Assembly (NCBI GenBank): GCA_003153315.1
Contig: PLYA01000076.1
Location: forward strand, 62,001-126,000
DNA length: 64,000 bases
Origin: Bacteroidota bacterium
GTDB lineage: Bacteria; Bacteroidota; Bacteroidia; B-17B0; Aurantibacillaceae
Direction: 5' to 3'
Positions 44,260 to 52,357 of this stretch are shown here, in pieces. The notes under the pieces are model-generated. The model was not told where the DNA came from. It did no database searches and saw nothing but the letters and a program-made list of their open reading frames with translations. Made by a program: the position numbers and the translations under genes. Position 1 is the first letter of the stretch; each line of letters begins with the position of its first letter.

Positions 44260-45789
44260 ATGAAATCAAAACTATTAAAACTAACCGTAGCCGCGCTAAT
44301 GGTATGTACCATTAAAACGCAGGCACAAACAACGCTACCTGCAACATTAGGAGCCTCTATTTTTGAAGACGGCTTCAACACATGGGCAGGAACGCCTCTA
44401 CAACCAACCGTATGGATGTTTGCACCGGTAACTACCATGCCTTCAGGCTCTGTTGTTCAATCTACAACTACTGCAACACTTCCTACGGAAGAAGCTACAG
44501 GCTTTTCTTGTAACCTTGTAAACACCGCTACTACTTATTCTTATATGGCTACTGATACAATTCATCCTGTTACCGCAGGTATGGCCTATCAGATTTCTTA
44601 TTACGTGCGCGGAAAGGGCACCATCTCTTCGGGTATTTCTGTTGGTGGAGTTAGTACAGCTCCGGGAGGAGAGCCTGTAAGCGGTAAAACATGGCATCAT
44701 GTTTTGCAAAGCGTTACGGCAACTACTTCTGGTCACGCTGCATTTTTCCTAAAAGTAAAAGGCACCGGTGTTTATTCTTCAGGTGGGGTAACTATTACCG
44801 GGATAGATGTAGACAGTTTTAACGTGAGACCTTATACTCCGGTAGCTTCTGCTAACTTATATTCTTTGCAACAACCAGATGCAAACGGTGTTTCGGTTTT
44901 CTGGGGTCAGTCAGTTGGTTTAACGGGTGGTATTGTTACCAGAATAACAAGTAACGGTACTGCTAACGGATATTTTATACAAAACAGAAACACTACTACC
45001 TGGTCTGCTATGCAGGTATATGATTATACTACGGCTGCTTTGGTTCATATAGGGGACAGTGTTACTTTTGGCGGTTTTGTGGATAATTATTTTGGGCAAA
45101 CACAAATGTCGGGTATTGTTAATTTTAATAATGTATCAACCGGTAGCGGTATTCAGTATCCTCAAGCTCCTCAGCTGCTAACTACTCAAATGTTGAGTAC
45201 TGCTGCTACTGGACGTCAGTATCAATCTTATTTAATATATCTTACAGGTGTAACGGTAAACTCATACAGTGCTAATTACGGGCAGGGAACTATTACCGAT
45301 GCTTCGGGTGCTTCTTGCATTGGTGATTTTAAAGATGGTTTTTATCCTCCTTGCGGAACTGCAACTTCCGGTTCTTCGGGTAACCCGGGTTATGTGCCTG
45401 TTGGAGCTACCACCACCACTCCTTCTACCGCTACGTATTGTTTAGTAGGGAATGTGTATCTTAACTTTGGTTATAATATCCTGCCTACTTGTTCAACCGA
45501 TGTTTCTACAGGAGCTTGTACTTTTGCGGGCATTGAAAAATACAACAATGCATTGCATGCTAATGTATATCCAAATCCGGCAAACAACCAGTTAACGGTT
45601 GAGCTTCCACACGAAGCGGCAAAAGTAAATGTATCGTTTACGGATGTGTTGGGTAAAGAAGTTTATACGGTAAACAACCTATCGGGTAGTATAGTATCTA
45701 TAAACGATATTAATTTACCTGCAGGTGTTTATATGGTAAGAATTATGGCTGATGGTGTTTCTCAACTAACAAAAATCATCAAACAATAA
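44260..45789 (+). CDS. OB-fold secreted protein with T9SS type A sorting domain
   Basis: 509 residues. Signal peptide MKSKLLKLTVAALMVCTIKT. Residues about 30-185 resemble a carbohydrate-binding-like jelly roll (AGMAYQISYYVRGKGTISSG). Residues about 205-390 look like the OB-fold found in extracellular nucleases: GQSVGLTGGIVTRITSNGTA, NGYFIQNRNTTTWSAMQVYD, GDSVTFGGFVDNYFGQTQMS. There is no nuclease domain attached. The C-terminus (VYPNPANNQLTVELPHE to LTKIIKQ) is a T9SS type A signal. It is the last gene of the operon and is followed by a strong terminator. Confidence 0.8.
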   Translation: MKSKLLKLTVAALMVCTIKTQAQTTLPATLGASIFEDGFNTWAGTPLQPTVWMFAPVTTMPSGSVVQSTTTATLPTEEATGFSCNLVNTATTYSYMATDTIHPVTAGMAYQISYYVRGKGTISSGISVGGVSTAPGGEPVSGKTWHHVLQSVTATTSGHAAFFLKVKGTGVYSSGGVTITGIDVDSFNVRPYTPVASANLYSLQQPDANGVSVFWGQSVGLTGGIVTRITSNGTANGYFIQNRNTTTWSAMQVYDYTTAALVHIGDSVTFGGFVDNYFGQTQMSGIVNFNNVSTGSGIQYPQAPQLLTTQMLSTAATGRQYQSYLIYLTGVTVNSYSANYGQGTITDASGASCIGDFKDGFYPPCGTATSGSSGNPGYVPVGATTTTPSTATYCLVGNVYLNFGYNILPTCSTDVSTGACTFAGIEKYNNALHANVYPNPANNQLTVELPHEAAKVNVSFTDVLGKEVYTVNNLSGSIVSINDINLPAGVYMVRIMADGVSQLTKIIKQ

Positions 45790-45814
45790 TTTTAGTACCT
45801 ATTTTAAGTAAAAG

Positions 45815-45833
45815 CCCCGCTCGATAAGCGGGG
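45815..45833 (+). terminator. Rho-independent terminator of the TonB receptor operon
   Basis: CCCCGCT (45815-45821), 5-nt loop, AGCGGGG (45827-45833), then TTTTGCTTTT. Located 25 nt after the stop codon of the OB-fold gene. Confidence 0.9.
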
Positions 45834-45873
45834 TTTTGCTTTTATAAAAAACATCCTTGTTTTTGCAAAAAAC

Positions 45874-45903
45874 TTGATTTTAATTGCTTTTGTTTGTACT
45901 TTG
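45874..45903 (+). promoter_or_regulatory. Putative promoter of the phospholipase-D-type gene
   Basis: TTG (45874-45876), 20-nt spacer, TACTTTG (45897-45903; one base short of the usual box). Leader about 110 nt, with CTCTCTCTCT and TATATATA tracts. Confidence 0.5.
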
Positions 45904-46015
45904 CGTCCTCTCTCTCTATATATAAGATTGAAACAAATTAAATATTAAAAAAACAGCCGAGTGAAGCGAATACATGAGTACAAATAAAAGATAAATAACT
46001 AAAAACGAATAAAAC

Positions 46016-47443
46016 ATGGCACAATTTACTTTACAGAAATTTACTAAAACACTTGTACTATCATTAGTTTTAGCTGCATTAGGTTTTAATGCAAAAGCGC
46101 AAAATTCTAAAATTAAAGTGTATTTTAATCATCAGCCTAATAATGCTGTTTCATCCGGTACAAATCCATATTACACCCAGTATTTTCAGGATACGGTGGC
46201 CAAATTGATAAACAATGCCAAATACTCGGTTGATATTGCCCAGTATGATTATACGGCATCTTCCGGAAGCCTTGTTGCCATTATTGCAACGGCATGTAAT
46301 AATGCGGCAGCAAGAGGTGTTGTGGTTAGATGGATTGCTGATGGCAATGCACCTAACTCAGGATTATCGTTACTTAGTTCAGGTGTTCAGAAATTACGAA
46401 GCCCTACAACGGGTATGGTAAGCGGTTATATTATGCACAATAAATTTGTGGTGATAGATGCTAATTCCACTTTGGCAACTGATGCCATCATATCAACTTC
46501 TTCTTTTGATTGGAGCAGCTCTATGGCAACAAGCGATTACAACAATATGGTTAATATTCAAGACCAACCTTTAGCTCAGGCTTATGACTCGCAATTCAAT
46601 CAAATGTGGGGTGGTAGTAATCCCACGCCCGGTGCCTCTCCAAAATTTAGCACTAACAAAACAGCTTCTCCTATAAATAGTTTTACGGTTAATGGCACAC
46701 CTATTCAGGTTTATTTTAGCCCTACGGATGGGGCTTCAAGTCAATTAAACAATTTGGTAAACTCTGCTAATAACGAATTGTATTTTGGCATATATGAGTT
46801 TACAACCAGTAATATAGCAAACAGTATGCAAGCCAAATATACCAGTGGCGTAACTGGTTTTGGTGTTATGGACCAGTTTTCTACAACAGGCAGCAATACC
46901 CCTTATCTTACACTAAATCAGGCAAGCATACTCGGGCCTAACAGATTAAAAATCTATACAGGCTCTGCTATTTATCATAACAAAATGATTTGTGCAGACC
47001 CTAATTACCCTTTATCAGACCCGCAGGTTGGTTGCGGTTCTTATAACTGGACAACCACTGCTTCTGTTACCAGCGATGAAAACTTTATGGTAATACATGA
47101 TGCCACGGTTGCTAATGAATATTGGCAATCACTTTGTGCAGATTTTCATAGTTTAGGCGGCACTGCTTGTACGGTTCAATTAGGTATTGAAAAATATGAT
47201 ATGGGATTACAGCAGGTAGCCGTATACCCTAATCCTTTTGTTGATGGGGTAAATATTAATGTAAAAAATGCCGGAGAAACATTAACGGTAAAAATTACTG
47301 ACCAACTTGGAAAAGTTGTTTTTGAAAAAACGGTTAATCAAACTGACGAGATGAAACTTAATTTAAATGAGTTAAGCGAGGGCGTTTATTTTGTGGCAGT
47401 TACATCCGGTAATAACCATTACACACAAAAGCTTATTAAATAA
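46016..47443 (+). CDS. Secreted phospholipase-D-superfamily (nuclease-like) protein with T9SS type A sorting domain
   Basis: 475 residues. Signal peptide MAQFTLQKFTKTLVLSLVLA up to about residue 28. Two PLD half-sites are complete: GYIMHNKFVVIDANS near residue 142 and AIYHNKMICADPNY near 323, each with the HxKx4D catalytic pattern. The fold with a YSVDIAQYDYTASSGSLVAI strand-helix resembles the Nuc/cardiolipin-synthase branch (PLDc_2), which includes nonspecific nucleases as well as phospholipases. The C-terminus (VYPNPFVDGVNINVKNAG to YTQKLIK) is a T9SS type A signal. Context beside OB-fold and EEP nuclease genes favours a nuclease, but lipid hydrolysis cannot be excluded. Confidence 0.88.
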   Translation: MAQFTLQKFTKTLVLSLVLAALGFNAKAQNSKIKVYFNHQPNNAVSSGTNPYYTQYFQDTVAKLINNAKYSVDIAQYDYTASSGSLVAIIATACNNAAARGVVVRWIADGNAPNSGLSLLSSGVQKLRSPTTGMVSGYIMHNKFVVIDANSTLATDAIISTSSFDWSSSMATSDYNNMVNIQDQPLAQAYDSQFNQMWGGSNPTPGASPKFSTNKTASPINSFTVNGTPIQVYFSPTDGASSQLNNLVNSANNELYFGIYEFTTSNIANSMQAKYTSGVTGFGVMDQFSTTGSNTPYLTLNQASILGPNRLKIYTGSAIYHNKMICADPNYPLSDPQVGCGSYNWTTTASVTSDENFMVIHDATVANEYWQSLCADFHSLGGTACTVQLGIEKYDMGLQQVAVYPNPFVDGVNINVKNAGETLTVKITDQLGKVVFEKTVNQTDEMKLNLNELSEGVYFVAVTSGNNHYTQKLIK

Positions 47444-47573
47444 ACTTTTTTTCTAATCTTTCTGTTTACTCTTATAGTAAGGGATTTTGGTATCTATCTA
47501 TATATCACCAAGTGATTGTATACACTTTGTACCTATAAGAAAGCCCAATAGTACTAAAAAGAAATAAAAAAAT

Positions 47574-47924
47574 AAGCAGGCCTGTAAGCCGGGTTTTGTT
47601 CCGCTTGCGCGGCTTCTATCATTTATCTGGTCGGCCTACCCATTGCGGCGTTTACCGAAGTAAACATAAACGAGCTGCTTAAACCGCAACTTATTTGGCT
47701 TTTCAACCCCTAAGGTTTTCCTCACACGGTATTACTAACATGTGCGTGAGCTCTTACCTCGCGTTTGCACCCTTACCATACCAAGGCATGGCGGTATATT
47801 TTCTGTGGCACTGTCTGTTATGCTAAGTTGCCTGTTGCATACCCTCTTTTTCAAAAGGTTAGGTGCTCTGTGTTGTCCGGACTTTCCTCTGCGGGTATTC
47901 CCACAGCGATAGAACGGCCTGCTT
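47574..47924 (-). ncRNA. rnpB: RNase P RNA (class A)
   Basis: About 351 nt on the minus strand. The 5' region carries the universal signature GAGGAAAGTCCGGACA; the 5' end AAGCAGGCCG pairs with the 3' end CGGCTTACAGGCCTGCTT to form P1. The strand ATAGAA...CAGAAAATATACCGCCATGCC-like segment (given here in parts) agrees with the P4/P15 core. It is the catalytic RNA that removes tRNA 5' leaders. The predicted 5' end sits 4 nt after a perfect -7 box, which makes this gene useful to calibrate transcription starts in this genome. Confidence 0.93.
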
Positions 47925-47928
47925 AATG

Positions 47929-47958
47929 CAAAGGTAAGGTTTATGTGTTTAACGACAA
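47929..47958 (-). promoter_or_regulatory. rnpB promoter
   Basis: Minus strand TTG (47956-47958), 19-nt spacer, TACCTTTG (47929-47936), then CATT and the RNase P RNA 5' end. It matches the Bacteroidota consensus exactly and lies just downstream of the stop codon at 47969. Confidence 0.8.
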
Positions 47959-47968
47959 GTAATAAAAA

Positions 47969-48598
47969 TTAAGCAACCTTTTTGTAAGGGTTTATATACT
48001 GCTGGTTATACAGCTCCATTACTTTTTTGTAAATGTGGCTAACCATACCAAATTGCCTTTGCCCAAGTATTTCGTAAGGTATAAAAGTACCCATGTAATA
48101 CACGCGCAACCTGTCGTCTCGCCTGCCCATTATAATACCGGTTTCGGTAAGGCATACAAACTTTACCACATGTTCGTTTACGCGCCTACGGTCGTAAAAA
48201 GCATAGTGACTGTTGGCAAGCATGTAGGCACATAGTCTGTCTTCGTGCTTATGAATTTTCAGGTTCATGCGCTGGTTATAGCGTTCAAAAAAATGCTGGT
48301 TAAAAAGCAAAGTGAAGGGGCTTTGGTGCTGACGATACAAAGCCATAAAGCCAGACTTATCATAAAAGCAAGTAAATAACTGTACAAAACGCTCGCGGGC
48401 ACTAACGTGTATGCTATATAACCAGTGGTTGCGGTTTTTACTGTGGCAATGGTAGGCTTGGCTCATCATACGGTTGGTAAGCGGTGCATACCGGTTTACC
48501 ATTTTTTGTACGCCTGCCAAGGCAAGCTTAAACACAAAGCCATAATCCTGTTTGACCTCTTTTATTTGTTGCTCTATGTTCATTCCGCGTGTTAACAT
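47969..48598 (-). CDS. Protein of unknown function, 209 residues
   Basis: I do not recognise the family. The product is soluble-looking, rich in His, Tyr, Arg and Gln, without signal peptide or membrane helix. Notable stretches are NHWLYSIHVSARERFVQLFT, LLFNQHFFERYNQRMNLKIH, RRRVNEHVVKFVCLTETGII and GRRDDRLRVYYMGTFIPYEI. The regular strand pattern with FFERYNQRM could suit a small alpha/beta enzyme, but no catalytic motif stands out. The start may be the ATG at 48598 or the one at 48583 (MNIEQQIKEV). It lies between rnpB and array C, with array C at its 5' side. Confidence 0.7.
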   Translation of the reverse strand: MLTRGMNIEQQIKEVKQDYGFVFKLALAGVQKMVNRYAPLTNRMMSQAYHCHSKNRNHWLYSIHVSARERFVQLFTCFYDKSGFMALYRQHQSPFTLLFNQHFFERYNQRMNLKIHKHEDRLCAYMLANSHYAFYDRRRVNEHVVKFVCLTETGIIMGRRDDRLRVYYMGTFIPYEILGQRQFGMVSHIYKKVMELYNQQYINPYKKVA

Positions 48599-48686
48599 GG
48601 CTTACATAAAATTAAATAATTTATACCATAAAACGAAATAAAAATGGGTTTATTATATATAAATACTAAAAAATTAACATGCTTTA

Positions 48687-49232
48687 GCAAATGAGTTACA
48701 ACGCCCATGTGATGAAATGATTGCCTCGCATGAGGCAATTAACTCTTCAGGCAATGGATGTAACTCCTCACTCGAAGAGTTGCATTGCTTATGAAACGAG
48801 TTACAATGAAAAGACAATCATTGCAAATGATTGTGAAAAGAGATGCACTCAACCTGCGATGAGATAAACTCATTGTGAAATGAGTTGAAATGAACTTGAT
48901 GGCAATGCAAATGCCCACAAAGAGCGTTTGATTCCTTACACGGGGCAATCATTGCCTCGCGTAGGGCGATTAACTCTTCTTGTGATGAATGCAACTCTTC
49001 GCACGAAGAGTTACATCGCTTATAAAACGAGTTACAATGAAAAGACAATCATTGCAACTGATTATGAAAAGAGATGCATTCAACCTGCGATGAGATAAAC
49101 TCATTGTGAAATGAGTTGCAATGAACTTGACGGCAATGCAAATGCCCACAAAGAGCGTTTGATTCCTTACATGGGGCAATCACCTCCCTTTATGGGCATT
49201 GTAAATGAACAGGAATGGTTGCTTATGGAACT
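48687..49232 (+). repeat. 21-bp-period intergenic array C, with 231-bp higher-order duplication
   Basis: Twenty-six consecutive 21-bp units with no insertion or deletion. The units centre on TGAGTTGCAACTCA-like dyads (ACGAGTTACAATGA, ATGAGTTGCAATGA, GCAATTAACTC). Units 5-12 (48771-48938) are repeated as units 16-23 (49002-49169), 231 bp = 11 units apart, with about 9 differences in 168 bp by hand count. No frame is open through the whole array on either strand; only partial heptad frames of about 70 codons exist. The array fills most of the 717-bp gap between divergent genes at 48598 and 49316. Confidence 0.95.
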
Positions 49233-49315
49233 CCTAAAAACCTTGCTTTCTTTAAAATTGGCAGAGGGTTGTGGAGGATTAGGCTTTGTTTTAGAATTAT
49301 TATATTTAGTCCTGA

Positions 49316-50848
49316 ATGACTAACTCAAAAACCATTTTATTAATAATTAGTTCCCTCTTACTAGTTAGTTCCTACTTATATAAAAACAATAAAATTTCTA
49401 TAATCAGTTTATTCTTGGGCTCTTTTTTAATTGCTTGTTTCTTCGCATTATTAGACCCCTATTTAATATTATGGGATGAACAGTTTCATGCTTTAGTTGC
49501 TAAACATCTTACAGAAAATCTATTAAAACCAGTATTATACAAAGACCCCATTTTATCTTATGATTATACAAATTGGTCTGGTAATTATATATGGCTACAT
49601 AAACAACCTTTGTTTTTGTGGCAAATAGCATTAAGCATTAAATTATTTGGTTGTAATGAATTTGCTGTTCGTTTGCCTAGTATTCTAATGCACGCCGTTT
49701 TAACCCTTTTAACTTATAGAATAGGAACAATACTTTATAATAGAAGAATTGGAATGTTAGGGGCTATCTTCTTTTCCTTTGCTAAATATCTTTTAGAATT
49801 AGTTTGCGGAAAGTACGGAACAGACCATAATGATTTTGCTTTTCTGTTTTATGTTACAGCAAGTTTGTGGGCACTATTAGAGTATAAGCAAACAAAAAAC
49901 AGTAAGTGGATTTATTTAATTGGAATGTTTTCGGGGTGTGCTATTTTAGTAAAGTGGTTGGTGGGTTTAGTAGTTTATTTATGTTGGGCTATAAGTTCTC
50001 TTTTTGAAAAACACACAGAATTAAAAAAGGAGATTGTTTTTATGCTAAAATCTTTCTGTGTAACTATACTTATTGCTTTGCCGTGGCAACTTTATATTTT
50101 ATATCGATTTCCTTTAGAGAGTAAATATGAGTTTAATTACAATTCCGAACATTTGTTTAAAGCAATAGAAGGACACGAGGGCGATCTGCTTTTTTACTGG
50201 CGTGTTTTAAATAGGTATTACGGAGAAGGAGATTTAGTTCCCTACATAATACTATTTACTGTTGTTTTTGGATTCTATAAAATCAATAAGAAAAACTTAA
50301 AAGTAATCGCCATCACTTTTATATCTTCTGTGTACCTATTTTATACAATAGCATCTACAAAAATGACATCGTTTTGTATCATTTGTGCGCCATTTATATT
50401 TGCTTGCATCGCTTGTTCTTTGCAATACTTATTTGATTTTTTATGTAATAGAATAAAGTATTTTTATTTAAAACAGGGGTTATATTTAATTACAATAGGT
50501 TTCATTTCCTTTTTATTCTTAAACTATAATGAAGTTATTTTTGAGCATTCAATTCAAAAGGAACACTACGGAACCAATAGAGAAACTGACATGTATGCAA
50601 GAACAATAATGGATTCTACTTCAAAAAAATTAGGCAATAATAAGTATGTTGTATTTAACACCAACATAACTAATTGTGGTGCAATCCCATTCATGTTCTA
50701 TACAAATTATATTGCTTATGATTTTATTCCTACTATGAATAATTGCAACACAGCAAAAAACAAAGGATATAGAATTGCCATTTTGAAAAATAAACCCCTA
50801 CCAGATTATATTGAAAAGGACGATAGTATTGTTAAGATTAATTATTAG
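49316..50848 (+). CDS. Membrane glycosyltransferase, GT39/ArnT-like (GT-C fold)
   Basis: 510 residues with about eleven hydrophobic segments. After the first helices comes LLDPYLILWDEQFHALVAKH, where the Asp-Glu pair in the first periplasmic loop is the catalytic acidic motif of GT-C enzymes. LHKQPLFLWQIALSIKLFG and FAVRLPSILMHAVLTLLTYR follow as in ArnT and dolichol-phosphomannose mannosyltransferases, then YGTDHNDFAFLFYVTASLWA. It moves a sugar from a polyprenyl-phosphate carrier to lipid or protein in the periplasm; donor and acceptor are unknown. An upstream frame running out of array C (49111-49323) overlaps its start by 8 bp but is unlikely to be a gene. Confidence 0.88.
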   Translation: MTNSKTILLIISSLLLVSSYLYKNNKISIISLFLGSFLIACFFALLDPYLILWDEQFHALVAKHLTENLLKPVLYKDPILSYDYTNWSGNYIWLHKQPLFLWQIALSIKLFGCNEFAVRLPSILMHAVLTLLTYRIGTILYNRRIGMLGAIFFSFAKYLLELVCGKYGTDHNDFAFLFYVTASLWALLEYKQTKNSKWIYLIGMFSGCAILVKWLVGLVVYLCWAISSLFEKHTELKKEIVFMLKSFCVTILIALPWQLYILYRFPLESKYEFNYNSEHLFKAIEGHEGDLLFYWRVLNRYYGEGDLVPYIILFTVVFGFYKINKKNLKVIAITFISSVYLFYTIASTKMTSFCIICAPFIFACIACSLQYLFDFLCNRIKYFYLKQGLYLITIGFISFLFLNYNEVIFEHSIQKEHYGTNRETDMYARTIMDSTSKKLGNNKYVVFNTNITNCGAIPFMFYTNYIAYDFIPTMNNCNTAKNKGYRIAILKNKPLPDYIEKDDSIVKINY

Positions 50849-50890
50849 TTAGAATAATGGCAATAATCTGCCGCAATGCTCAAATGAAAA

Positions 50891-50911
50891 AACCCTGCCG
50901 AAGCAAGGGTT
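50891..50911. terminator. Bidirectional terminator between the glycosyltransferase gene and recA
   Basis: AACCCT (50891-50896) / AGGGTT (50906-50911), 9-nt loop. Plus strand continues CTTTTAT; minus strand continues TTTTTTC. It can serve both convergent genes. Confidence 0.8.
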
Positions 50912-50946
50912 CTTTTATATAAAGATTACCATGGCAATGATAATAA

Positions 50947-52002
50947 TTATTCAACTGCAGCTAAAACAGGCTCGGCATGCCCTACTATTTTTTCTTTAAT
51001 AACGTGCTCTATTTCTGCAGCTAACTCGGGGTTATCGTTAAATATTTGTTTAACCGAATCGCGCCCTTGTCCAAGTTTGGTATCGCCGTAACTAAACCAC
51101 GAGCCACTCTTTTTAATTACGTTTAGCTCTACACCCAGGTCGATAATCTCGCCTGTTTTGCTGATGCCTTCTCCAAATATAATATCAAACTCTGCCTGAC
51201 GGAAGGGAGGAGCCACTTTGTTTTTAATAACCTTAACGCGGGCGCGGTTACCTACCACGTTTTCTCCGTCTTTAATTTGTCCTATACGGCGAATATCTAA
51301 ACGCACCGAAGCATAAAATTTAAGGGCGTTACCACCGGTAGTAGTTTCGGGGTTACCAAACATTACACCTATTTTTTCGCGCAACTGATTAATGAAAATA
51401 ACACAGCAATTTGTTTTGCTGATAACGCTGGTAAGCTTACGCAATGCCTGACTCATTAAGCGGGCATGTAAACCCATTTTGCTATCACCCATCTCGCCTT
51501 CAATTTCCGATTTTGGGGTAAGTGCGGCAACAGAATCTATCACAATTAAATCAATAGCACCCGAGCTGATCAGGTTCTCGGCAATCTCTAAAGCTTGCTC
51601 TCCGTTATCGGGTTGAGATATTAAAAGGCCTTGTGTATCAACACCTAACTTCTCGGCATAAAAACGATCGAAAGCATGTTCTGCATCTATAAAGGCAGCA
51701 ATACCGCCATTTCTTTGGCAATTAGCAATGGCATGTATGGTAAGCGTGGTTTTACCCGATGATTCAGGCCCGTATATTTCTATTACGCGTCCTTTAGGTA
51801 ATCCGCCCACACCAAGGGCAATATCAAGTCCAAGAGAACCAGTACTGATAACTTCCATGGCTTCGGTTTGGGTATCTCCTAATTTCATTACGGTGCCTTT
51901 ACCGTATGTTTTTTCAAGTTTGTCTAAAGTAAGTTGCAGGGCTTTTAGCTTTTCTACATTAACCTTTTTTGCATCGTTTACTTCTTCGTTTTTCTTAGCC
52001 AT
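50947..52002 (-). CDS. recA: Recombinase A
   Basis: 351 residues from the ATG at 52002; an ATG at 52047 would add 15 residues but lies upstream of the promoter box. It forms filaments on single-stranded DNA, drives homologous recombination and triggers LexA cleavage. Motifs: [20 protein letters not shown] (Walker A, near residue 65), [20 protein letters not shown] (Walker B, near 142), [20 protein letters not shown] (L2 loop, near 196). C-terminal region ends with a short acidic/Ala stretch. No typical SOS box was recognised upstream. Confidence 0.98.
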   Translation of the reverse strand: MAKKNEEVNDAKKVNVEKLKALQLTLDKLEKTYGKGTVMKLGDTQTEAMEVISTGSLGLDIALGVGGLPKGRVIEIYGPESSGKTTLTIHAIANCQRNGGIAAFIDAEHAFDRFYAEKLGVDTQGLLISQPDNGEQALEIAENLISSGAIDLIVIDSVAALTPKSEIEGEMGDSKMGLHARLMSQALRKLTSVISKTNCCVIFINQLREKIGVMFGNPETTTGGNALKFYASVRLDIRRIGQIKDGENVVGNRARVKVIKNKVAPPFRQAEFDIIFGEGISKTGEIIDLGVELNVIKKSGSWFSYGDTKLGQGRDSVKQIFNDNPELAAEIEHVIKEKIVGHAEPVLAAVE

Positions 52003-52357
52003 GTTATTTAAGTTTTGGTTTGGCAAAGGTATGCTAAAGAACAACACGAATTTTAAAAAACTAAAAATATTAGCAATATGTTGTTATATATAGTTGATTA
52101 TCAATATAATTAATTTTATCATTATTTTTCATATATAATACATGCTAAAATAATTTGCAATTAAAAAGACCGCGTTTGAGAGCAGTAATTCATTGATTTT
52201 AACGCTAAGAAAACCAAATACCGAGATGTCTTTTTATTCAGTAACCATTTTTAACACCCCTACTTTGATAAGTACAGCGAAAAAAGTCGTATATTTAGGA
52301 TTATATTAATATCATTGCAAATACAACATTTTGAAAGAATGTGCGTTATTACATAAA
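52003..52357. other. Divergent intergenic region between recA and the transglycosylase gene
   Basis: 355 bp, very AT-rich. It contains the recA -7 box TACCTTTG at 52024-52031 (minus) and, on the plus strand, a weaker TTTG...TATATTTA pair near 52264-52300. No 21-bp periodicity, RNA or ORF seen. Confidence 0.5.
52024..52031 (-). promoter_or_regulatory. -7 box of recA
   Basis: TACCTTTG on the minus strand, 21 nt before the ATG at 52002. It supports that start over the ATG at 52047. No good -33 TTG was found. Confidence 0.55.

Noticed and set aside
48739-49179. Three minus-strand frames of about 70-76 codons in array C
   Set aside because: They are fragments of the repeat in phase with the 21-bp unit, and two of them are copies of each other through the 231-bp duplication.
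48687-49232. Array C as a CRISPR array
   Set aside because: There are no conserved repeats separated by unique spacers; the unit is 21 bp with graded degeneracy, and no cas genes are in the window.
49111-49323. 70-codon frame overlapping the glycosyltransferase start
   Set aside because: Its first half is array C sequence and no promoter box or conserved pattern supports it.
52003-52047. Longer recA product starting at the ATG at 52047
   Set aside because: The extra 15 residues do not match RecA and the promoter box at 52024-52031 lies inside that extension.
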